A DNA stretch of 64,000 nt. Origin: Trichuris trichiura (lineage: Eukaryota; Nematoda; Enoplea; Trichinellida; Trichuridae). Positions 48,301-58,485 of this stretch are shown in pieces (the first letter of the stretch is position 1; the number at the start of each line of letters is the position of its first letter). Made by a program: the position numbers and the translations under genes. The notes beneath the pieces were generated by a model. It was not told the DNA's origin, searched no databases, and saw only the letters and a program-made list of their open reading frames with translations. The stretch covers positions 1,240,001 to 1,304,000 of the forward strand of contig JBAJFE010000026.1 in NCBI GenBank assembly GCA_037903355.1. Direction: 5' to 3'.

Positions 48301-50863
48301 CTTTCTGGCTACTTGCACCCTGCAGCGTTGGCTTCGTAGTGACGTCTGAGTGGATGCTTTGACCAGAACCTTCGACTACAGTTTGGCTGCTTGCATTAAC
48401 GATGGCGTCCTCTAAGTTTGTAACATTTCCAGAACCATCAGATGACTCTGGCTGACGTAAAGATGTTAATATCTTCGCTTCATCCGCTTCAGGAATGGCT
48501 GAAGGTCCACCTCCTGATTCGACCTTCTGCGCGCCGCTTCCAAGAAGATCAGTACCGCTAACTAAGCTTGAGTTGTTAGGCGCAAAACCATCTATGCTTT
48601 CAGTTGACGTCAATGCGGAGTCGGCAGTAGCAGGTAGATTAAAGGTAGTCGTCATCAACTGCGGTTGATCTATTTTGGCATCGTTAGGAGACCCCGTTCC
48701 GCTGTTGTCCAATGAGGACGGGTTCCCATTGATTATTTGCTCCTTTATTTGAGTGAACTGTTGGCCGGAAACGTCAAAATTGTTCCCAGACGATAGGCTA
48801 GGCGGAGTGGCCGTTCCTGCTGTGTTATGAGGGTCTAACAATGGTTGCGCCTCCGTCTGCGTCAAATGGGCAGTTGCCCCGCTGCTTATGGGCGAGTCTG
48901 GCAAGAAAAAGTTGCCCATAGAGGACGAGACAAGCGGCGAATCTTCCTCGACGCTATAGGACTCCTCAATGACATTTGGCTGAAAAATTGACACGGTCGT
49001 TCCAACGTCCGGCCTACGCATTTCTTGCTCCTTTACTTCGGGAACAAAAGCTGCGGGACTTTCGCCTGAGGAACTTATTCCACCGGCGATAGGAACTAGA
49101 AGACGATTTATCTTTTCCAAAAGAGGCCATATACATGCAATAGCTTACCATGAACAGATTCTGCTAACGTTTGGGTGTCAAAATTCGCTGTAGCCCCGTT
49201 TGCAGGCTCGTGTTTTGACAAATGGGTGCCATCGACTCCGGTAGATCTCCCGCCCTCATTATTAATCGTCATGCCGACCATTTCTCCTTCTTTCGACGAA
49301 GCTAAAGATCCAAGTGTAAGCTGAGTATCCCCAACGAATGTAACGTTACGAAAAGCGAATGAAGTAGTCTCAGGCAAGGGGACGGCCAATTTTTCGGATA
49401 AGTTTGAATTTCCCACGCTTACACCAGCATCAGCAGACGTAGGTTGCGCAAGTGACCCTTCAGAGACAGGAATCTGCATTTCTTTTGCGTCTTCATTGAG
49501 GATTCCTGCGGTCGCCGTTTTGGTTGCTAAGGCATTCTCTCCGCGGTCTACTTCTTCCGTTTTGGTCAACGGGACGACATCCGTACCAGATGCCGAGTGT
49601 TCGGTTGTATTTGTCTTCGCAACTTCAGCAACTGGGTTATACTGCTCTTGGTGCACCAGCGCCGCTGGTATGTTCTCGCTTCGGCCGTTGGCCAGAAAAA
49701 TTGGGCTTGTCACATTCGTCTCAAATTGCTTTGCCTCAAATGTCAGCCCAAGCTCGGAACTAATCGCCTGAGTTGACAAAGTTCCGCTTGGCCAGCTATT
49801 CGTTGCTTGATCAATTGCTGGTTGAGAAAAGTTGTTGCCTTGAGCAATGGTGACGGATTCTTCGACCAAACGCGGCGGTATGGTGGCTATTTCAGCCATT
49901 GCCTCCTTGTTAGCGGTGGTAATTATTGTTGGCGACGGACTTGAAACACGATACTTTCTAATTTTCCAGCAGCCGGCGCACAACTTCCTCATAAAAGCTT
50001 CCCTCTCCGATCCATGCAACACTTCGCTTTTAAATCTTTGATTTACGAGTCTGTAAATTTCCTCTTCTTCTTCTATGATCTCCCCGCTTGAGCTGTCCCC
50101 AGTGCGAGCAGGCGTAGAACGACTGGAAGGCATAATGGCGCGAAAGTTCCTATTGTCTTCATTGTAGCTTTCGCTTGAACTCTCAGACCCATCAGCGGTC
50201 ATATTCTGAACACCGCGGATCGGTCCAACTGGTTGTCGCTCGCTGGATTCGCTGCGGTAATTTTGCGTTTCTTCGGAAGCCTTTGAGGCAACCGTGCCGG
50301 AGGGATCCGTTGGCTTCGTCCAAGCATTCCCATCGTCAGACAACAGACGCTCAATCATTTCCGACTCGGACGATTCCATCTTTAAACCAATGCCGTCACG
50401 GTTTTGCTCAACGCTGCTGTTGACGTTTTGCGGTAGAGACGGAGCGTCAGCGCGTACATCTACGGGCTTGCTGCTCTCCGGCACAGAAGCTGAAATCGAA
50501 TTTTCACTTTGCTGCGGTAGCACAAGGTGCTCAGCGGCTTTTTGGGGGTCAACATCCGATTTGCCTAACAACGGATGTCGTAGTAATTGAATTAATTGTC
50601 AGCTCTCTTACCAGACGAGTGGGCAGGAAAGGCTTTTACGTCAAATATAGTCATCAAAGCGTCCAACTTTTCCAGTAGGTTCAGTATAGTATCATCTGCA
50701 AGGTTTGTCGATTGGTATTATAAGGTTTAAGCATTAATAGGTTTTTATGCTTACTTTTGGAGTCTTGGCTCACCTGCTGAGACGGCGAAGACGCGTTGAT
50801 GTCGTCGCAGCGAACAGCATACGAGCAGAGCATGAGGAACAGTAGAGGCTGCCAAGAGCACAT
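45343..50863 (-). CDS. Secreted mucin-like protein with two C-terminal ShKT-type domains
   Basis: Exons: 50755-50863, 50612-50695, 49149-50564, 46525-49095, 45961-46077, 45780-45908, 45544-45708 and 45343-45491, giving about 1579 aa. Every intron is phase 1 and each exon length agrees. The signal peptide starts at the ATG at 50863 (MCSWQPLLFLMLCSYAVRC); an in-frame ATG at 50899 is less good. Residues of about 65-1390 are Ser/Thr/Asn-rich with many N-x-S/T sites and several SG/GSG motifs. Two small folded-looking islands are visible: IYRLVNQRFKSEV...CAGCWKIRKY and YHKVNWNNVLRQLGFFNPEK. ShKT-type repeats lie at about 1440-1475 (QCEIDYHVHC...FCPKTC) and about 1491-1528 (QCVDTKAHDC...FLCPDSCKFC). 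The tail ends LLHAKAKKGIC. The first ShKT may lack its sixth Cys if the 45779 donor is used. The exon 5 acceptor is the least certain. Secreted, probably extracellular-matrix, cuticle or gut-surface; function unknown. Confidence 0.8.
45998..46252 (+). CDS. Possible 84-aa basic protein, antisense to mucin exon 5
   Basis: An ATG-started frame lies opposite exon 5 and the following intron of the mucin-like gene. It is Arg/Lys-rich (RPRKRILNKRNHHR, KKFTRKSIKVRHYAKF) and ends WYNDWTQGRANVYKPT. It reads like a small ribosomal or mitochondrial-type protein, but I do not recognise it. The minus-strand exon here is supported by splice signals and phase, so this may be only its shadow. If real, it would be an overlapping antisense gene. 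Confidence 0.25.
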   Translation: MKLSAAQMGRFASERIEGENLRPRKRILNKRNHHRLDALEKKFTRKSIKVRHYAKFVDCFDFPTASPQWYNDWTQGRANVYKPT

Positions 50864-51744
50864 CGCGTTTGGTCCCTTACCGCTCGGAGCGCTTAGCATA
50901 AAATGGCGTGATGTCGACTCACCCGGTCCGTATTAAGTTGCCAGTTAAATAGAACAAACAGCTGCGGGCACAGAAACAGGCCACCAAAAGATGGGCCGGA
51001 AGCGAGTAGGCAAAAACGGTGGGCACAGGTGGGCGCTCAGCGGCGGCGATGGCAGAGTCAACTTTAGATAGTAGCCAACCCTGAAGCGTTGCTTCGTCGC
51101 CCAAGTTATGACTCAATTTCAGTTCCCACGTTGGAGGAGTTTCAAGGCGAACAAGAGCTGCTCGACTGGCCAATTTGTTACAAGAGAACAGGGTTAACAA
51201 AGAACAAGACTATTTCGGTTAAAAATGCTTGGCGCCGCGGATGTACCATGGCACTGCTAAAAAGTGAAACGATGAAGAACACTAAGGGCGCTCCTGCACG
51301 GGCCAATGAGCAGTAAGAATTTTGCCACCTTCAAACGATGTATGCTTTACAAAAAATGCCAGTCGCACGTACTCATTAGTCAAGAAAAAAGAGGTCGATC
51401 CAAAAGTCAAAGTAACACCTCGACGATTAACGTCCAACCAGTCCTTCGCCTCGGGACGAAAGATACCATGTCACTGGTGGCACGTTCGATATGATTAAAT
51501 TAAAAATACCCCGTTACGCAACAAGGAAACCCGGTTTCCACTTGCATACCGTTACATTCGGCTGAGAAATGACGATTTAAAAAAGTTCGACACAAAACAA
51601 TCAAACAAAACTTGGTCACGTCTATTGCACCTCTAAAATTGTCCACTGCTTTTCCGCCCGTTTCTCAAGCTGCCAACAATGCCAATTTGGAAGAAGAAAA
51701 TATTTAATCATGCCGGCCGGAAGCCGCCCATCGACATTTAAGCG
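50864..51744. other. Spacer between the mucin-like and asparaginase genes
   Basis: Both neighbours are on the minus strand. This 881-nt spacer must hold the mucin promoter and the asparaginase 3' UTR. A minus-strand frame at 50919-51200 (no ATG start) contains a short hydrophobic stretch (PAHLLVACFCARSCLFYL) and a plus-strand frame overlaps it. Neither is recognisable, and I do not call a gene. Confidence 0.45.
51703..51708 (-). terminator. ATTAAA poly(A) signal variant
   Basis: On the minus strand ATTAAA lies about 37 nt after the stop codon of the asparaginase-ankyrin gene, the expected place for a poly(A) signal. ATTAAA is the commonest natural variant of AATAAA. Confidence 0.45.
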
Positions 51745-54700
51745 TCAGTCGGAGTTTGCTTGATTAGCCATAAACTGGCGGATCAACTTTGCGCATCCAT
51801 TGTGCCTGCTTAAAAGCGCCTTATCCAACGCGCTGTGTCCGGTGTGATCTGTTGAAAATGGACTGACGCCATTGTCCAACAGGTAGCTGACCATCTCTTC
51901 GTTGCCCACGCTGGCTGCCTGAATGATTGACCGAAAATGGAAAAGCGACCAAAATGCAACCTACCACATGCAGAGCGGTTCGACCTTCCCAGTCGGCAAC
52001 GCTAAGGTTTGCTTCGGCTGATTTCCAACTTTTCATCGAATCCAAATCGTTAGAAGCGGCTGCCATTGCCAAGTTAGCGCACAAATTAAGTGGTTCAATG
52101 GTCAAGTGGGCACCAGACTTACGAAGCAGTTCAACAATGGCGATATGATGGCCACGAATCGCCTCTAGCAAAGGGGTGCTATTACTATTGTCTCTGAAAA
52201 GGGAGAATAAGTCTGCAAGCGGAAGATGTGTCCTTGGATAGCCTGAACTTTGTATGCACTGAAACTCCTTCGCTGAGCAAAAATTGCACCATTTCCAGTT
52301 CGCCCAAAGCGGCGGCGTAATGAAGGGAAGTTCGCCTCATGTAATCAACGCAGGTGAGTACGGCGCCCTGAAAAAAAATCCTATATACAATAGCTGTCGG
52401 GTCAAGTTGATGACCAACCCCAGACTTTAGGCTCTTAAGCAACCTAATGTTGCCTTGACAAACTGCTTGGTATACCAACATTGGATACATCAGCTCGCGA
52501 AGCAAACGCAGCTCCTGCGTTGTGGTCAGGTTCAAACAGCCGGCCATCTTTGTTACCAGCTCGTGATCGCGACCAATGTGACTCTCCATAGCTACTGTCA
52601 ACTCTCCGCGTATGTTTTGACTCATCAGCTAAAAGTGTTGCTGGCAACAAAAATGACGAAAGCCGTAAAATTTACATACGGCCTTTTTTTCGCATAAGGA
52701 TAAGTCTGCCCTGCCGAGAACGTAAGCTAATTTTGTCAGAGCAGCCTCGACGGTCAAATCTGAGCCGTAGAGCACCCCAGCATCGATTAGGATCTGTAAT
52801 CATAAGTATACATGCCAAATATGGCACTTTAGAGTCCTGACTCGGCCAGTCTCATAGGCTGGATCCACTCGCCCTCGAAGACATTGAGAACAATTGACAA
52901 CAATCAGTCCATTGCGTACAGCTTCGTGTATTACGTCGATCAAGTCGTCTCGATGCGACGGCATGTTGCCAGCACCAAAGGTTTGAAGCACAACGCCTCG
53001 TATAGGCGGTTGGAAAAATGCTCTGAACTGCAATAGGCCTTGTTGGAACAATAAGAATTTCATAAAGGCCGTTCTTATTACGCAATCCTGAGGGATGGCC
53101 GGGAAAATGCGCAGCAAAGCAATGTTGTGGTCTAAGCCATAGCGAACAAACACTTTGCTGCGGACGCGAGATCGAAATACGGCGTCCCACTTGACTGAAC
53201 AAAAAGTGAACGTTGTTGTAGAGGCAAATCTTATCAACGTTCTATGTAGGCATATTCGCACCGTTCACTTGAATTCCCATTCTAGCCAAAGGTTGTATGT
53301 TGGGGCTTTCAAAAGCGCTCAAACCGGCGCAGTCAAACTTCGTTGTCCGATTACCTCGGAGCAACAATGAATTGAAGCATATTGTTACCTAAACATCCCT
53401 TCGGAATTTGAAATTGTTTACGACTTTGTACTTGTAGCTCAATTATTTAAAATGTAAATTTTTTTTCAGCTTTGAAATAGGAACCGCTTGGAATATGAGT
53501 CACTCAAGTCGAGCATCCGGCGGCCAGGAGATGCAAAGGCGTATTGCTCAACTATTCGTCGGAACAAGATGACAAATGGAGTTGTTCGCAACCTCATTCG
53601 AAAAAAGGTAACTCAGCGCGCTGGAAATTAAAGCACCCCCTACGTTCCTAAAATGGAAATTCCAAATGTCCTACATTTATTCTAAAGAAAACTCAATGCC
53701 GTCGGTGCAATGAAACATACAGGCGTAGGCAAGTCCAAGTAGTAACAGGGATTTGACGAACCCGTTTTGAACTTAAGCAAAGTCGCAATTTTCTTTAGAT
53801 TGCCAATTTTGGCGATACCCAACAGAGAGATCGTTTCAACGGAAGCATATTTGCCGCAAAAGTTATTTCGATAACGACTCGAAGTCAACATTCCTCAGCA
53901 TCACTTTGGAACGCAGCGTAAAGGTGAGAAAGTTAAATTTATATTACCAACACTGTTACAAAGCAAAGTGGGCAAACAGGTGACAAAGGTTTAAATTGCG
54001 CGAAAGGCGAATGTATCGCTCAAGAGTCCTTTAATGCCAAGCTGGCGGAGTGTTTTTTTTTTTGAAAAAAGTCAGCCTCGTTTGAGCAATAGATTTGCAT
54101 AGATAAATTGTGACTTTTTGGCCCAAATCAATCAATACCTTGTTGCCGCTTTAAGAAGCAATAAAACAATCGAGACGGACGCGACCAATTCTTTCGTTCT
54201 TCTTAAAAAACAGTCAACAAAGTCGCGCGTAGCATTTTTTCTTCCTACGAGAGCTTAGTCGCCTCTGTCACTGAAGTAATAAGCCACTTAGGTCTTGCTC
54301 CTTTTGGAAGAGAGAAAAAGTTGACACGGAAACGTAGCTCAAACATTTTTGTTGACATTCAAGACGGCGGCAAACTTATTGAAAGTGTCAAATCGTTTGG
54401 TAATGGGGTAACATGGCTAACGTTGCAACCTTGTTGCATTGCGTCTCTCTCTCTCTCTCTACGTGCTGGACGTTGGCCCAATATTCGCCGTCCCAATTTG
54501 GTCGCCTTCCAGGACATCACCGCAACAAGTTTGCAGCGAGCAAAAAGTCTCCGAACAGACTTGGATCTTTTTTACTTTCTTAATTTAAAACTACGCAGTT
54601 AAGCGAAACGCCGTGAGAACCCCCTTGATAAAAGCGCTGCGACGTTTCGGCCATTTCGTTTCCTTGGAAAAATGCAATCATTTTCCCATACAATTTTCCT

Positions 54701-57700
54701 TTTAAAGTTGCCCATGCGTCAAGACGTCTTAGCATGCGTCTCCCCCCGCCAGACTGAGCTAATAACAAATAATAGGTCAGGCGTGCCATGAGCAACTGCA
54801 ACTCATCAATATACGTCCAAAAAGCCGGCCAATCGCGTAAAAAGTTTCGCAAAGAAAATTTCAAATAAAGCTTTCAATACAAGTTGAGCAAAGGAGAATT
54901 TTGTAAACTCGAATACATATAAGGAGTACTGACCTAATCGTATGACAAAAGTAGGAACAAACGCAAATAAAACAACTCTAAACAACGCAATAATTATTTT
55001 GCATAGACAACACACGCTCGAATAGCTTTTGGACTTTCTTTAGGTGAAAAAAATTAGAAAACTCAGATAAGCAAAAAAGGTTGCCCCTATCAAAACCTGG
55101 CATCGTAATTTGCATACAAAGCTGGAAAAGCAGCAGCGCTAAAGACGATCTGTGCACTTTATTGAAAGTTAAAAATTAGCATATGCTAAAAACAATTATA
55201 CTTGACGCGATGTGCTAACAACTTGTAGTGGCTTTGAGCTCTGCAATGACGTCAGAATAATGTCATCTTAAGCTCATTTGCATTACTATGCTCTTTCGAC
55301 GTTTTTTAAGTTACAGAAAATTCAAAGGTCACAAGATTTGATTAGAGAACATCATACAACGTGCAGGTATACTTCCCTGCTAAAAATACAACCAGACCTA
55401 ATGTAGGCTAGAAAATACGACCATGTTTATTCTGGCTAAAGATCAATGGGACCTAATTCTTGCAAAAGCCGAACTGACATGCCCCAGTTTGGGCTTCTTC
55501 TCGTCCACGACATACTGGATGATAAGTTGAATTGAAAAATCAATCTGAACAGATTGGGTCGGTCGGTCAGTTTGCGCGCAAGTACAACCGAAGTCAGTTT
55601 CGAAAAGTATCCATCGCGTTGAAGACGCCATAGCATGTTCAACTGTTGGCTCTCTTACTTGTTGGGCAAAAATCAATAAGCTTTCCCGCTTTCAATAAAA
55701 ACATTCGTAAACTTGCTGCCACGAGAACGGCAGTTCAATGGGCACTCCCATTAGGCCACTGCGGATACAAAAGATGTTTGGAGACAAACGAATCGTCGTG
55801 CTTCAATTCGCAAAAGCTATTTCCAGCGTGCATTCGTTGAACTAAGAAGCAATGCAAATTAGCAAAGTGATTTATCCAAAAGTTTCCTTTGATCGCTACG
55901 TCAAAGCAATGCACGTTGTTGTCAATATCCTAAACGACCGTGCCGCACCCAGTATGCGAACAAAAAACGTAACTGTCGGCTTTGGAAAAAGCTAGCGCGC
56001 TCAATGGTAGGAAAAATAAATGTTCCGGAATTAAACATGTTAATGAAATTGGATATTTTTCAAAAATAAAGACGTTCCAAAGTTACGCTAAAAATGTGAA
56101 GCCCACATTGGGTGGTAACCGAGCTTAATTTGGTCTCCAAAGAGAGTAAATAAAGCTCGCGGGGCTAAGTAGCAACTGTACCCTTTGGAATTGCACTTTA
56201 TTGTCGTTCTACTTAGTTGACCGCCGTCGATTGTACTTACAAGAGCAGAAGCAAAACATAATGGCGATACCCGGGGGGACAATGTTGCTTTTGCTGCAAT
56301 AAAACTGCAACCTTTACAATACTGAGTTGGATTACTTCTTGCAGAGGTGCGCTTAATTACTGCTTGGCAGGACAAAGCCCATCTAGGACGTAAAAGGCGA
56401 TATTCCCGTTAGGGAAACCAGTTGTCGTTTGGAGGTCCACCCATTGCAGCGCAAATTCGGCAAACGTCAAAAGCCCATTAAGAGACATATTATGCGCCTG
56501 CTCAATGGCAGGGAAAATTTTTTAAGTGTGCCATCAGGCATTTAAAGAAAAAACAATTTACCCCTACAGTACCTCTCCCTGAAAATAAAAAAAAATAGCA
56601 AAATATAAAGACACGCAAAACGTTACGTCTTTGACGGATGGACTTAAAGTGATAATTAAGGTAAACCTAATGCTATTACAATACGGCCACTGCTTTACGA
56701 ATCTGCAGGAAATGTACTGACAAAATGAACTCGAAAAATAACGAGTAACACAAAAACAGATTGGTTTGCTCTAAACATGCCGCGCTCGCATGGATTTCTG
56801 CTACTCAAATAAAATTAACTATTTTTTTTAAAAAACAGCCTCATCAGCACAAAAGAGCGCATGTTGGCGTTAGACGAATGTTCGCGCCGACGTATTTTGG
56901 TAAAACAACTCTGCTAAACTTTAGCGACCGCAAAAATGTAGAGCGGACTTTAGTAATTCATAAAAATCCTTTATCAATTTTGTGAACAGCTTTTTAAAAT
57001 GAATTAAATGCAAAACTGGCAATTCCCATAGCCGATGAAAAAAGAAACGCCCTATGAGCGGTTGGGGAACTCTACTTTCGACTGAACGCCACTTGTAGCT
57101 GTCATCGAATAGCTAGCAATGGAATCAATGTGTCATCGAATTGATCGTTCAACATTTAAGCACTTTTGATAACGCTGCCCTTCCGAAAACGTTGCCTACC
57201 CAATTCGTCATTTTTTGGTCGACTAAATTAAAAAAGCTGCTATAAATTCAAGAAGAATGAAAAATGCAACCATCGCGCGCGCGAATTTTTTGCAAACGGG
57301 CATCGACGCGCGATGATTTACTACGCGGTTAAGATTTTACGTCATACTGTAATACACGTTACCTTAATAACAGTTACATTTAAATCAGCTTAACCCGCTT
57401 TCAGTACAGCCAACCGTAATACAATGAAGTCTGACAGATGTGTACAAAAATTTTAATCGCTAGCACGTAATCGCTAAGGCTTTTAAGTGTTATTTTAACA
57501 TTACGCCCACTTGCGGGTAGCCAACTTACTCCGAAAAGCGTTAGACATCACTTGATTACATTACCGTAATTGTATTAGCAATCTCAGGGCGGCTAAGTCG
57601 GATCCTTAGCATCGCTATATTTTATTGCACGGCAATGCTTCAAGACCAGCTGCCTTTTAAGTACATACTCGCGCGCTTGAATTTGACTTACAGTGCGCGG

Positions 57701-58485
57701 CTTGGTTACTCTTTAATTAATTATACAGTAATTAACTCGTCCAGATTTTAAACAAGCGTTTAGGCATTCCGGTTTAGAAACTAAAATGAAAAGCTCACTC
57801 ACTTCTGGTATGTCGTAATTGCCTGCTATTATCAATGAACCAACAAGGTTTTCTCTTCCGTCGCAGCGCACTTCGCTAATCGGTATTTGCGAACCAGTCA
57901 GCACAATGGGCTTTCCCAAATCTTCAAACATGAAACTTAACGCGCTGGCCGTATAGCACAGCGTATCGGTTCCATGCAGGATGACAAAGCCATCGTAGCT
58001 TTCGTAACAATCCTATTGAGAAGCGGGTGTCAATTTGGACGTTTTCATTGCTAGGCAAACCATACGTGTATGTTTTTTGCAATTCTTGTCCATTCCATGA
58101 ATGACATGTTGCATGAGTCTAGCAGAGGTTCGTACTCAATCAGACGGTATAGCACACGACGATTTTCACCTCGTACGGGTCTGCGGATGCCGGATGGCAA
58201 AATTCAAACAAACAAAACTCGAGCAATGTTACGCTTACGGTAAAACGCACAAGTTTTCCTCAAAGCGATAATGCTTTTCTATGTAGGACTTATCGTTCAA
58301 GGATTGGTCGTTGCGGATGGCATTCAGCAAGTAATTCGCCACTGGTACGTATACTTAAAAGAAATGTTGTAACTAACAACAAGATGCTATGGGAAAATAC
58401 CTTTGTTTTGAGACTGCATTCCAATCGTACCACCCGTATACAACACCAACACTTTGCTTTCCAACTTTCCGGGAGATATGCTCAT
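51745..58485 (-). CDS. ASPG: Cytosolic L-asparaginase fused to ankyrin repeats (ASPG type)
   Basis: Hydrolyses asparagine to aspartate and ammonia; some animal homologues also show lysophospholipase activity. Exons: 58401-58485, 58239-58353, 58066-58180, 57803-58012, 53262-53388, 53082-53194, 52842-53027, 52680-52793, 52419-52628, 52249-52367, 51965-52193 and 51745-51918, giving 598 aa, with all phases consistent. The start ATG at 58485 reads MSISPGKLESKVLVLYTGG. Catalytic motif 1, YTGGTIGMQS, has its Thr near 20; motif 2, LHGTDT, lies near 118-122; GSQIPISEVRCDGRENL follows. The C-terminal lobe has VVLQTFGAGNMPSHR and DAGVLYGSDLTVEAAL. Ankyrin repeats run from about 395 to 590 (RTSLHYAAALGELEMVQFLL, STPLLEAIRGHHIAIVELL, RTALHVAASVGNEEMVSYLL and SALDKALLSRHNGC). 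There is no signal peptide. Both Thr residues and the Lys/Asp set look intact. One intron is 4414 nt; the others are about 47-68 nt, apart from one of 112 nt. Confidence 0.95.
53389..57802 (-). other. 4414-nt intron of the asparaginase-ankyrin gene
   Basis: Bounded by CCAGAA|GTGAGT and GTTTAG|GTAACA, it joins IPE to VTICFNSLLLRGNR exactly as the family sequence requires. Frames inside (for example 54580-54864 and 55443-55676) have no recognisable product. A TC microsatellite lies at 54444-54460. It may harbour an unrecognised insertion or regulatory sequence. Confidence 0.75.
54444..54460. repeat. (TC)8 microsatellite
   Basis: A short TC dinucleotide run inside the long asparaginase intron. 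Confidence 0.9.

Noticed and set aside
47393..48362. Long plus-strand frames opposite the mucin-like exon
   Set aside because: They mirror the biased codon use of the minus-strand Ser/Thr-rich exon and have no splice support or homology.
49496..50590. Plus-strand frames opposite mucin exon 3
   Set aside because: Shadows of the supported minus-strand exon.
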